A stretch of 64,000 nt of DNA, from contig NZ_JIAL01000001.1 of NCBI RefSeq assembly GCF_000688455.1, forward strand, positions 1,643,001 through 1,707,000. Reading direction: 5' to 3'. The notes below the pieces were generated by a model. That model ran no database searches. It saw only the letters and a program-made list of their open reading frames with translations, and was not told the DNA's origin. Source of the stretch: Pseudacidobacterium ailaaui. GTDB taxonomy: Bacteria > Acidobacteriota > Terriglobia > Terriglobales > Acidobacteriaceae. The translations under genes were made by a program, and so were the position numbers. Shown here piece after piece: positions 53,437 to 61,354 of this stretch (positions within the stretch are counted from its first letter, which is position 1; each line of letters begins with the position of its first letter).

Positions 53437-54384
53437 ATGCCAGTTTCACCTGTACTGCTGGTCCACGGAGGCGCGTGGGCCATTCCCGATGAGATGACGG
53501 AAGCGCACGAACGCGGCGTCCGCCGCGCCCTTGAAGCCGGCCATGCGCAGCTGGCCCGCGGAGGCCATGCCCTGGATGCGGTGGAGGCTGCCGTCGCCGT
53601 TCTGGAGGACGACGATACCTTCGACGCCGGACGAGGCAGCTTTCTCACCCGGGACGGGCGTGTCCAGATGGATGCGTTGCTGATGGATGGTGCGACGATG
53701 CGCGCCGGCGGCGTGGCCTGCGTGGAACGGTTGCGCAACCCAATCCACGCGGCGCGTCTGGTGCTGGAAAAAAGCCCGCACGTTTACTTCGTCGGACCGG
53801 GCGCCGAGGAGTTCGCGCAATCGCATGGAATGGAGCTCATCCAGAATTCCGAGCTGGTGCTGGAGCGCGAACAAAGGCGTCTAAAAGAAGCGCAGGCCAA
53901 GGAGCGCGCCGGACTGCCTGACCTTACCTTTGCCGGTGACGATAAGTCCCCGGAAACTGCCGCGCATCTTGCCTCCCATGACACAGTAGGTGCGGTGGCC
54001 CTGGATGAAAAGGGAAATCTGGCTGCCGCCACTTCGACGGGAGGCACCCTGAACAAGGCCCCGGGCCGTGTAGGGGATTCCTCGCTTATCGGATGCGGAT
54101 GCTACGCCGACAATCTGAGCGCTGCCGTGTCGCTGACAGGATGGGGTGAACCCGTCATGAAGCTGGTCTTAGGAAAATGGGCCACGGACCGTGTGCAGCA
54201 GGGCCGTTCGCCGGAACAGGTGGCGCCGGAGGCCATCGCTTATCTTTACAAACGTATGGGCGGACACGGCGGCATCATTCTGCTGGACCCAAACGGCCGG
54301 TATGGTCTGGCCCACAATACTCCGCGGATGGCCTGGGGAATTTATGATGCGCAGGGGATACGGACAGGGACCGCCATCGAATAG
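53437..54384 (+). CDS. Isoaspartyl peptidase/L-asparaginase (Ntn hydrolase)
   Basis: 315 residues of the plant-type asparaginase family, which self-cleaves to expose a catalytic Thr. The site is HDTVGAVALDEKGNLAAATSTGG, with Thr near 183. Other signatures are LVHGGAWAIPDEM, ALDAVEAAVAVLEDD, FDAGRGSFLTRDG and RVGDSSLIGCGCYAD. It removes isoaspartyl dipeptides and possibly asparagine. There is no signal peptide, so it is cytoplasmic. TACAAT lies 12 nt before the ATG. Confidence 0.93.
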   Translation: MPVSPVLLVHGGAWAIPDEMTEAHERGVRRALEAGHAQLARGGHALDAVEAAVAVLEDDDTFDAGRGSFLTRDGRVQMDALLMDGATMRAGGVACVERLRNPIHAARLVLEKSPHVYFVGPGAEEFAQSHGMELIQNSELVLEREQRRLKEAQAKERAGLPDLTFAGDDKSPETAAHLASHDTVGAVALDEKGNLAAATSTGGTLNKAPGRVGDSSLIGCGCYADNLSAAVSLTGWGEPVMKLVLGKWATDRVQQGRSPEQVAPEAIAYLYKRMGGHGGIILLDPNGRYGLAHNTPRMAWGIYDAQGIRTGTAIE

Positions 54385-54400
54385 CGTCTACGGAGGGACG

Positions 54401-54436
54401 AAACAGAGGCCCTCGCCGGAACGAGGGCCTCTGTTT
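54401..54436. terminator. Strong bidirectional terminator between the isoaspartyl peptidase gene and rpmA
   Basis: AAACAGAGGCCCTCG and CGAGGGCCTCTGTTT form a perfect 15-bp stem with a 6-nt loop. AAA and TTT ends give a U run in both directions, suiting the convergent genes. Confidence 0.88.
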
Positions 54437-54451
54437 GCAGGGAGAAACCTG

Positions 54452-54712
54452 TTACTCAGTCGCGGCTTCGACGGCCACAAAACGACCAAGGTTTCCGCGG
54501 TCTACGAATTTGACGATGCCGTCAATCTTAGCGAAGAGCGTATCGTCACTGCCGCGGCCCACATTGCGGCCAGGCTTAATGCGTGTTCCGCGCTGGCGGA
54601 CGATGATGGACCCGCCAGTGACGAACTGGCCGCCGAAGGCCTTCACACCAAGCCGCTGCGCATTGGAATCGCGGCCGTTACTGGAGCTTCCACCGCCTTT
54701 TTTATGTGCCAT
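54452..54712 (-). CDS. rpmA: 50S ribosomal protein L27
   Basis: 86 residues with the L27 signature [43 protein letters not shown] and [14 protein letters not shown]. The N-terminus near the peptidyl-transferase centre starts directly at MAHKKG, without the cleaved extension seen in Firmicutes. It follows rplU by 40 bp. Confidence 0.97.
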   Translation of the reverse strand: MAHKKGGGSSSNGRDSNAQRLGVKAFGGQFVTGGSIIVRQRGTRIKPGRNVGRGSDDTLFAKIDGIVKFVDRGNLGRFVAVEAATE

Positions 54713-54752
54713 TTGCTAATCCCTCGTATCAAAAATCTGGGCGCAGCCTGTG

Positions 54753-55076
54753 CTACGCGGTATAGGTGTTGCCGTCCACCTGAATTTCGTTGATGCGGAC
54801 CTGGGTGAATGCCTGGCGGTGCCCCTGCAGCTTTTTGTACTGCTTCTTCCGTTTGTAGTGGAAGACCAGGACCTTGTCACCACGTCCTTCACCGAGCACC
54901 GTAGCCACCACTTTGGCAGAAGAAGGCTTTGCTACTTGTCCTGCGTCTCCGGAGACGGCCAGTACATCACTGAACTCAATCGCGCCATTTTCGCCCGCAG
55001 CGGTTTTCTCAATCTTCACCACGTCGCCGGGTGCGACACGATATTGCTTACCACCTGTGCGGATGACCGCGTACAT
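54753..55076 (-). CDS. rplU: 50S ribosomal protein L21
   Basis: 107 residues: MYAVIRTGGKQYRVAPGDVV, KIEKTAAGENGAIEF, VLVFHYKRKKQYKKLQGHRQAFTQVRI. GGAGG lies 4 nt before the ATG. The leader is long and structured, with its own promoter just after the preceding gene. Transcribed with rpmA. Confidence 0.97.
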   Translation of the reverse strand: MYAVIRTGGKQYRVAPGDVVKIEKTAAGENGAIEFSDVLAVSGDAGQVAKPSSAKVVATVLGEGRGDKVLVFHYKRKKQYKKLQGHRQAFTQVRINEIQVDGNTYTA

Positions 55077-55218
55077 AAATCCTCCAGCGCCTGGCTACAG
55101 GCGCGCAAACTTATTGAAAAATGGGCAGATACATGCTTGCCTCGCAATCATCTGATGCGTCATCAGGAAGTGCGCAAAGCCTTAGGCGCGCACGAGGCAA
55201 CAGGCAGGACCGCCAAAC
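55077..55218 (-). promoter_or_regulatory. Structured leader of rplU with predicted three-way junction
   Basis: On the minus strand, P1 TTGCCTCG/CGAGGCAA (55200-55193 with 55144-55137) encloses two hairpins: P3 TGCGC-GCC/GGC-GCGCA (about 55192-55171) and P2 CTGATG/CATCAG with a 3-nt loop (55166-55152). Nearer the gene, GCGCCT/AGGCGC (55104-55087) forms a hairpin ending one base before the GGAGG. The layout suggests autoregulation by L21 or L27, as known for other r-protein leaders. The class is not one I can match to a known family. Confidence 0.55.
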
Positions 55219-55224
55219 CAGATT

Positions 55225-55253
55225 AGTTTACTGGTTTCCGCGTCCAAGGTCAA
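55225..55253 (-). promoter_or_regulatory. Sigma70-like promoter of rplU-rpmA
   Basis: On the minus strand, TTGACC (55253-55248) and TAAACT (55230-55225) are 17 bp apart. The -35 begins 2 bp after the stop codon of the upstream gene. Transcription would start near 55218, just ahead of the three-way junction, giving a leader of about 140 nt. Confidence 0.7.
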
Positions 55254-55254
55254 T

Positions 55255-56082
55255 TCAGAACGGCATTCGCGCTGAAAAGATCAGACCGTGGTCGTAGCTG
55301 TGGTAGGCAGAGGTGGCAATCTGCATTCCCGCTCCCAGAGTAAGCCCGACCCGGTGGTGGAGCGGCCAGCGGGACACAATCCCGGGCGTGACAAAGTTCT
55401 GGACCTTTCCGTCATTCGGGCCGCCCTTGAAGAAGGTGGAATTAAATTCCGTCTCCGGCCACCAGTGCGGATTCGCCTTCCATTGCAGCGTGGTGTTCCA
55501 GGCAATGGGGCGACCCAGTTTGTCTGCGTTGGCGACGGGCAGGGTAGCGCCCAGCGTAGATTGCACATCAAAGCGGCCGAAGCCTTTGCCGCCGGCCAGA
55601 GTGGGCGAGATGGTCGCATCGGTGCTTCCATTGCTGTAGCTTCCGGTCGGAATGCTTCCTCCTAGGAAGGCAGTCAAGATGGCATTGTGGGCCTCTTCAT
55701 TGCTTGCGTAAAAGCGGTACTTCATGACAAAGGAAACGTCGCCGAAGCCGTCTTTCGCGGTGGGTGCGTTGTGCTGAATATAAGGAGGCACGTTCAGCAG
55801 CAGTTCGATCCGCCGCGCGGGGATCAGCTCCAGGCCCTTACCACCGCCGTAGTTCCAGGTGTCTGTATGCTTCGGCGTAATCTGACGGTTAAAGTCCGTG
55901 CGGAACTCCTGCTCCAGGCGCGGTGTAACAGTGGCCAGTGGAGTGACCCAGTGAGGTTGCTCGGACTGGGTACGGCTGACCCTCTGCTGCCAGCGGTCAA
56001 CAAACGATTGCTGCGCATTCGCAGAAAACAGGGTGCAGACGGAAAGCAGGACGAGAAAAACTTTCTGGTGGAAGTTTTGCAA
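55255..56082 (-). CDS. Outer-membrane beta-barrel protein (phenol_MetA_deg/transporter-like)
   Basis: 275 residues with a signal peptide (about 1-23, LLSVCTLFSANAQQ). The mature protein is a string of amphipathic beta strands: ATVTPRLEQEFRTDFNRQ, GLELIPARRIELLLNVPPYI, GFGDVSFVMKYRFYA, LTAFLGGSIPTGSY and a C-terminal LIFSARMPF with terminal Phe, as in outer-membrane barrels of the MetA-pathway type. The start is TTG at 56082 with GGGAG 7 nt upstream; the longer frame from 56121 would include that ribosome site. Divergent from the molybdoenzyme operon. Confidence 0.78.
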   Translation of the reverse strand: MQNFHQKVFLVLLSVCTLFSANAQQSFVDRWQQRVSRTQSEQPHWVTPLATVTPRLEQEFRTDFNRQITPKHTDTWNYGGGKGLELIPARRIELLLNVPPYIQHNAPTAKDGFGDVSFVMKYRFYASNEEAHNAILTAFLGGSIPTGSYSNGSTDATISPTLAGGKGFGRFDVQSTLGATLPVANADKLGRPIAWNTTLQWKANPHWWPETEFNSTFFKGGPNDGKVQNFVTPGIVSRWPLHHRVGLTLGAGMQIATSAYHSYDHGLIFSARMPF

Positions 56083-56106
56083 ACTTAATCTCCCGGGAAG
56101 ACTTAA

Positions 56107-56132
56107 AACGATTCTATACAAATTGAATCGTT
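56107..56132. promoter_or_regulatory. Inverted repeat overlapping a -10 element in the divergent region
   Basis: AACGATTC (56107-56114) and GAATCGTT (56125-56132) are perfect 8-bp arms with a 10-bp spacer. On the minus strand the repeat contains TATAGAAT, a likely -10 of the outer-membrane gene. A second perfect palindrome, TCGCTATAGCGA, lies at 56169-56180 toward the Mo-enzyme operon. Both are possible operators for one regulator. Confidence 0.45.
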
Positions 56133-56312
56133 ATTCATGCATCATTTCAGCTTGTTTTCGATTGTTTGTCGCTATAGCGAAATGGAGAGGCCCTGCACAC
56201 TACACAATTTGGGCGCCAAGTGGCATTCTGGAAGCGTCGAATCCTGCGTCTTGAGCGCATCTCCGAAATGTAGTCAGGCCAGACTACCCCAACCGCGACA
56301 AAGGACAAATGC

Positions 56313-56948
56313 ATGTCTCCATCGCACGACTCCGAAGGATCCAGACCCGTATTCGGGAAATTTACCCGGCGTTCGTTTCTCACCCAGCTGGGTGCTGCCG
56401 GACTTGCTGTCACGACGGCGCCGCTGGCCAACGCTGCTCCGGCCGCCCCGCAGGCGGAAGCAGAGACTGCCACGACCATTCCTGGTGCCGTACCTGTCAC
56501 GCTTAAGGTCAATGGGCAGGTGCACAGGCTGATGCTGGAGCCGCGGGTGACGCTGCTGGATGCACTGCGAGAAAATCTCCAGCTCCCTGGCACCAAGAAG
56601 GGATGCGACCATGGCCAGTGCGGTGCCTGTACGGTCCACGTGAATGGACGGCGCGTGAACTCGTGCCTGAGTTTTGCCATCATGCACCAGGAGGATGAAA
56701 TCACCACGGTGGAAGGGCTGGCGCAGAATGGCGAGCTGCATCCGATTCAGGCAGCGTTTATCGAGCACGATGGCTATCAGTGCGGCTACTGTACCTCGGG
56801 GCAGATCATGTCTGCGACGGCCTTGCTGAAGGAGCCTGTCGGCAAGGAAGACAGCGATGTGCGCGAGGCCATGTCCGGCAACATCTGCCGCTGTGGCGCG
56901 TACAACAATATTGTTGCCGCCGTGCAGCAGGTGCGGCGCTCGGCCTGA
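56313..56948 (+). CDS. paoA: Periplasmic aldehyde oxidoreductase 2Fe-2S subunit (PaoA/YagT-like)
   Basis: 211 residues. A Tat signal ([15 protein letters not shown], twin Arg at 19-20, then an Ala-rich region to about 45) exports the folded protein. The first cluster is bound by Cys 98, 103, 106 and 118 ([16 protein letters not shown]), the second by Cys 157, 160, 192 and 194 (QCGYC and CRCG). It passes electrons from the Mo site to FAD in xanthine-oxidase-family enzymes. AAGGAC lies upstream of the ATG. First gene of a four-gene operon. Confidence 0.93.
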   Translation: MSPSHDSEGSRPVFGKFTRRSFLTQLGAAGLAVTTAPLANAAPAAPQAEAETATTIPGAVPVTLKVNGQVHRLMLEPRVTLLDALRENLQLPGTKKGCDHGQCGACTVHVNGRRVNSCLSFAIMHQEDEITTVEGLAQNGELHPIQAAFIEHDGYQCGYCTSGQIMSATALLKEPVGKEDSDVREAMSGNICRCGAYNNIVAAVQQVRRSA

Positions 56949-56962
56949 AAGGAGAAGTGGCG

Positions 56963-57943
56963 ATGCAGAGCTTTGAATATCGTCAGGCAAAATCGCTGGA
57001 CCTGGCCGTCCAGAACGCCGGACAAACAACGCGCTTTATTGCAGGCGGCACGACCCTGGTGGACCTGATGAAGCTCAATGTGGAGAGACCGGCTTCGATC
57101 ATCGACATCCATGGCCTGCCCCTTGACCGTATTGAGACCACGTCTGAAGGCGGGCTGAGGATTGGTGCCTTGGTCCGCAACAGTGACCTTGCCTGGAATG
57201 AGGAGGTAAAGCAGCGGTATCCGGTGCTTTCTGAGGCGCTGCTTTCCGGAGCGTCTCCGCAATTGCGAAATATGGCGACGACCGGCGGCAATCTGTTGCA
57301 ACGGACGCGGTGTTACTACTTCCGTGACACAAATTACAAGTGCAATAAGCGCGAACCCGGCTCGGGTTGTTCCGCCATCGACGGACATCACCGCATTCAT
57401 GCCATTCTGGGCACGAGCGAGCACTGCATTGCAACACATCCGTCTGATATGGCAGTGGCGATGATGGCGCTTGAGGCCACGGTACATACACGCGGGGCCA
57501 AGGGGGAGCGCAACATCGCGCTCAATGATTTTTATCTTGTTCCGGGCACGACACCGGAGAAAGAAAATGTGCTGGAGCCAGGCGAGCTGATTACTGCCGT
57601 TACGCTGCCAAAGCTGCCGCCCGGGACAAAGTCGCATTATCTGAAGCTGCGCGACCGGGCTTCCTATGAGTTTGCGCTGGCTTCAGCGGCAGTTGTCATC
57701 CAGACCCACGGCGGAAAGGTCCAGTTTGTGCGCGTGGCCCTCGGAGGGGTTGGGACGAAACCGTGGCGGTCCAGAGAGGCCGAGCAGGAGCTGCACGGAC
57801 GCGAGGCGAACGAGCGCACTTTTCGCGCTGCGGCAGAAGCGGCGCTGAAACCGGCAAAGCCATTGCGCGACAACGCATTCAAGGTAGAGCTGGCCAAGCG
57901 TGTCCTGGTCCGCGCCTTGCAGACAGCAACCCAAACCGCGTGA
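56963..57943 (+). CDS. paoB: Periplasmic aldehyde oxidoreductase FAD subunit (PaoB/YagS-like)
   Basis: 326 residues of the CO-dehydrogenase medium-subunit type: [14 protein letters not shown] (FAD phosphate loop), [13 protein letters not shown] and a C-terminal CO_deh_flav_C domain. It carries the extra Cys set of PaoB (117, 127, 136, 155 in [20 protein letters not shown] and [10 protein letters not shown]), which in E. coli binds a [4Fe-4S] cluster. It has no signal peptide of its own and would be co-exported with the Tat subunit. AAAGGAG precedes the ATG. 14 bp after paoA. Confidence 0.92.
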   Translation: MQSFEYRQAKSLDLAVQNAGQTTRFIAGGTTLVDLMKLNVERPASIIDIHGLPLDRIETTSEGGLRIGALVRNSDLAWNEEVKQRYPVLSEALLSGASPQLRNMATTGGNLLQRTRCYYFRDTNYKCNKREPGSGCSAIDGHHRIHAILGTSEHCIATHPSDMAVAMMALEATVHTRGAKGERNIALNDFYLVPGTTPEKENVLEPGELITAVTLPKLPPGTKSHYLKLRDRASYEFALASAAVVIQTHGGKVQFVRVALGGVGTKPWRSREAEQELHGREANERTFRAAAEAALKPAKPLRDNAFKVELAKRVLVRALQTATQTA

Positions 57944-57950
57944 GGAAAAG

Positions 57951-60167
57951 ATGAGCACATCCATCATCGGAGCAGCAGTCGCCAGGGTGGACGGCAGGCT
58001 GAAGGTCAGCGGAGCGGCGCGCTATGCCGTAGACCATCCACTCGAAAACATGGCGTATGGCGCGGGTGTCTTCAGCACCATTGCGAATGGAAAAATTGTC
58101 CGCATCGACACCTCTGAGGCGGAAACGATGCCCGGGGTGATTGCCATTCTGCATCATGGCAATGCGGACCCCATCTACCGTCCGGCCGGGCAGTTTGAAC
58201 ACAGCCGTGCCAGCGAAGCGCGGCCTCCTTTTGAAGACGACCGTGTTTACTACTATGGCCAATTTGTAGCTGTTGTGGTTGCAAATACGCTTGAGCAGGC
58301 GCAGGACGCGGCTGCGCGCGTGCGGGTGAGCTATGCGGAAGAAAAGCCGCTGGTACGTTTGGAAGACGCGCCCTTAGGAGAACAGGTGGCCAGCTACTCG
58401 CGCGGGAATGCAGAGGGTGCCTTTGCCAGCGCCCCGGTGCAGATTGATGAGACCTACACGACGCCGGCCGAGACCCACAATCCAATGGAGATGCACGGCA
58501 CCATTGCGGTGTGGAATGGCGACAAGGTCACTCTCTATGAAACAACGCAGGGTGTGGTGAACCACCAGCAGGTCATGTCCGAGATGCTGGGCATTCCGCT
58601 GGAAAATATTCATGTCATCTCCCCGTTCTGTGGGTCGGGTTTCGGAGGCAAGCTCTTTCCCTGGCCGCATTCCATGCTGGCGGCGATTGCGGCGCGAAGA
58701 GTAAAGCGTCCGGTAAAGCTGTATGTGCCGCGTGCGATGATGTTCACAACGGTGGGTCATCGCCCCTTCACCAAACAAAGGATGCGTTTGGGGGCAACCA
58801 GAGACGGCAAGCTGCTTTCCATACAGCACGAGGTACTCTCAACCACCTCGAAGGTCGATACATACGTTGAACATTGCACAGCGGCCACGCCCATGCTCTA
58901 TAGCTGCCCGAATGTAAAAGCGGTGCAGCATGTGGTGCCGTTGCATATTGGTACGCCCACGCCCATGCGTGGTCCCGGCACAGTTCCCGGGCTGTTTCCA
59001 CTGGAGTCAGCGATGGACGAGCTTGCCATCAAGCTGGAGATGGACCCCCTGGAGCTGCGCCTGCGCAATTATGCGGAGAAAGACGAAAGCCAGGACCTGC
59101 CATTTTCCGGTAAGCACTTGCGCGAGGCGTATCAGGCGGGAGCAGAGCGCTTTGGATGGAGCAAACGCAATCCGAAAGTCGGTTCGATGCGCAACGGCAA
59201 TCTGGTACTGGGATGGGGCATGGCCACGGCCACGTGGCATGCGGGCCGCGGCGGAGCGACCGTGCGCGTCCGCCTGAATGCAGACGGCACCGCACGCGCT
59301 TCCAGTGCGACCCAGGACATCGGGACGGGGACCTATACGGTCATTGCCCAAGCGGTTGCGGACAAGACAGGAATCCCTCTGGACAAGATCGAAGTCGTAC
59401 TGGGCGACAGTTCGCTTCCTCCCGGACCCATGTCTGGTGGCTCTACGGCAACGGCCTCGGTGATGCCTGCTGTGGCGGGCGCAACAAGCAATGCCGTCAA
59501 CACGCTCATTCAGATAGCGCAGCGCACACCGGGCTCACCCTTTTATGTAAAGGAAACGCCGGGCGGCGATCCTCCTGCTCTGAAGATGACCCGAGGGTAT
59601 ATCCATGCAGCGGACAAAGCGCCTGACAGTGGCGTGCCCTTCCATGAAATTCTGGCCATGCGCAGACTGAGCGGGATTGACGGCGAAGCCAGGACGGGGC
59701 CTTCTGAAGAGATGCGCAAATTTTCCGGCCACAGTTTTGGCTCGCATTTCTGTGAAGTGACCTGGGACCCTGGTATTGCGCGTCTACGCGTTTCCCGCTG
59801 GGTGACGGTGATGGACGCCGGCCGCATCATCAATCAGAAGACGGCCAGAAACCAGATCCTGGGGGGCGTGGTGATGGGTATCGGTATGGCGCTGTTTGAA
59901 GAGACGTTTTATGATCCGCGCAACGGGAAGCCGCTCAATAACAACTTTGCCGACTATCTGGTTGCCACCAACGCTGATGTTCCGCAAATGGAGTGCATCT
60001 TCGTCGAATATCCCGATCTGAATCTCAATGAATACGGTGCACGCGGCGTGGGTGAGATCGGTTTGGCGGGCGTGGCTTCTGCGCTGACCATGGCTGTCTA
60101 TCATGCCACAGGGGTCCGTGTGCGCAATCTGCCGGTCCGGATTGAGGACCTGCTCGAACATGCGTAG
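57951..60167 (+). CDS. paoC: Periplasmic aldehyde oxidoreductase molybdenum subunit (PaoC/YagR-like)
   Basis: 738 residues of the xanthine-oxidase large subunit. Ald_Xan_dh_C domain (RVDGRLKVSGAARYAVDH), Mo-cofactor segments SPFCGSGFGGKLFPWPH, TPMRGPGTVPGLFPLESAMDEL and ATQDIGTGTYTV, and the catalytic Glu in RGVGEIGLAG near the C-terminus. It oxidises aldehydes to acids, with molybdopterin cytosine dinucleotide expected by analogy with PaoC. No own export signal. The ATG at 57951 follows GAGGAAAAG and starts 7 bp after paoB ends. Confidence 0.93.
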   Translation: MSTSIIGAAVARVDGRLKVSGAARYAVDHPLENMAYGAGVFSTIANGKIVRIDTSEAETMPGVIAILHHGNADPIYRPAGQFEHSRASEARPPFEDDRVYYYGQFVAVVVANTLEQAQDAAARVRVSYAEEKPLVRLEDAPLGEQVASYSRGNAEGAFASAPVQIDETYTTPAETHNPMEMHGTIAVWNGDKVTLYETTQGVVNHQQVMSEMLGIPLENIHVISPFCGSGFGGKLFPWPHSMLAAIAARRVKRPVKLYVPRAMMFTTVGHRPFTKQRMRLGATRDGKLLSIQHEVLSTTSKVDTYVEHCTAATPMLYSCPNVKAVQHVVPLHIGTPTPMRGPGTVPGLFPLESAMDELAIKLEMDPLELRLRNYAEKDESQDLPFSGKHLREAYQAGAERFGWSKRNPKVGSMRNGNLVLGWGMATATWHAGRGGATVRVRLNADGTARASSATQDIGTGTYTVIAQAVADKTGIPLDKIEVVLGDSSLPPGPMSGGSTATASVMPAVAGATSNAVNTLIQIAQRTPGSPFYVKETPGGDPPALKMTRGYIHAADKAPDSGVPFHEILAMRRLSGIDGEARTGPSEEMRKFSGHSFGSHFCEVTWDPGIARLRVSRWVTVMDAGRIINQKTARNQILGGVVMGIGMALFEETFYDPRNGKPLNNNFADYLVATNADVPQMECIFVEYPDLNLNEYGARGVGEIGLAGVASALTMAVYHATGVRVRNLPVRIEDLLEHA

Positions 60168-60254
60168 CCAGCACGGGGAAGGTTGAGCGGGGCGGAGTGC
60201 CTGCTTTCGGAGCCTGAACAGATTTGCTGCGACGTTACGGTGACTTCATCGACC

Positions 60255-61313
60255 ATGTCTGAATTGAAGCAGATCGTCTCCCTCTGGCGCGCCGCGAAGG
60301 CGCGCGGCGAGGAGGTGTGCGTGGCCACAGTAGTCAGGACGGAAGGTCCGTCCTACCGCAAGGCCGGCGCACGTATGTTGCTTACCCGCAGCGGACAGCG
60401 CGCGGGCACCATCAGCGGCGGATGCCTGGAGGGCGAGGTCTCGAAAAAGGCATGGTGGCTTACCCAAGATGGGCCGACGGTGCAGCGCTATAGCAGCTTT
60501 TTTGATGATGATTCTCCTCTGCCCTATGGTTCCGGCTGCGGGGGAACGGTGTATGTTCAGCTTGAACGGGGAGCTGCGGCCCGTGCCGTGCTGGACGCCA
60601 TGGAGGCCAGCTTCACAGAGCGGCGCGCATTCGTATCTGTCATTGATACAGATACCGGGGAGACCCAGATGGTGCAGCTAGGCAACGGCACCATCTTGTT
60701 TGGGGACAGCCAGCAGGCAGCAGATCTCGCCGAGCGGGCGCTTCGTCAACGCTGTTCCTTCTATGCTCCAGAAGTGCCGCACCGATTTGTGGAATATGCT
60801 GCACCTCCAGCGGCCCTGACCATCTTCGGCGCAGGCGATGACGCCAGGCCCCTATCAGAATTTGCCGAGAGCATTGGCTGGCATGTGATCATCGCCGACG
60901 GCCGCTCGCACCTGGCCAGGAAAGAGCGCTTTCCCGCGGCCAGCCGCGTGCACGTGCTTGATTATGCATCGGCCGCGCCGCTCCGGGAGCTGGACCCTGA
61001 TCCGGAGAACGCTTATGTTCTGATGACCCACAGCTATGAGCAGGACCGCGCGCTTCTGCGCGAGCTGTTGCCGTTGGCGCCGAAATATCTCGGCGTTCTT
61101 GGCCCGCGGGCGCGTACGGAACGCCTGGTCTCCGAGGTCGGGCCTTCCATCGATCTCACCCCGGAAGAGTGCATGGACCGCCTGCATGCTCCTGTGGGAT
61201 TTGATCTGGGCGCCCACTCCCCGGAAGGGATCGCTCTGGCCATTGCTGCTGAGATCTTTGCGACATTCGAGGGCCGGATGGCAAACAAGTTTGCAGTGCA
61301 GAACGCCCTCTGA
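60255..61313 (+). CDS. XdhC/CoxI-family molybdenum cofactor chaperone (PaoD-like)
   Basis: 352 residues. XdhC N-terminal domain (VCVATVVRTEGPSYRKAGARM, GTISGGCLEGEV, LPYGSGCGGTVYV) and a Rossmann-type C-terminal domain (ALTIFGAGDDARPL, HVIIADGRSHLA, VLMTHSYEQDRALLRELLPL, YLGVLGPRART, GFDLGAHSPEGIALAIAAEI). Such proteins bind, sulfurate-protect and insert the Mo cofactor into their partner enzyme, here the upstream PaoC-like subunit. The ATG at 60255 fits the family start. A TTG at 60183 would add 24 residues. Confidence 0.9.
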   Translation: MSELKQIVSLWRAAKARGEEVCVATVVRTEGPSYRKAGARMLLTRSGQRAGTISGGCLEGEVSKKAWWLTQDGPTVQRYSSFFDDDSPLPYGSGCGGTVYVQLERGAAARAVLDAMEASFTERRAFVSVIDTDTGETQMVQLGNGTILFGDSQQAADLAERALRQRCSFYAPEVPHRFVEYAAPPAALTIFGAGDDARPLSEFAESIGWHVIIADGRSHLARKERFPAASRVHVLDYASAAPLRELDPDPENAYVLMTHSYEQDRALLRELLPLAPKYLGVLGPRARTERLVSEVGPSIDLTPEECMDRLHAPVGFDLGAHSPEGIALAIAAEIFATFEGRMANKFAVQNAL

Positions 61314-61354
61314 TGGCCCCGCCGATCCAATGGTCCACGCGCAGGCGCGACGGA

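Noticed and set aside
59225-59240. GGCCACGTGGCA palindrome
   Set aside because: Lies inside the PaoC-like coding sequence and lacks the GTTCC/GGAAC arms of parS.
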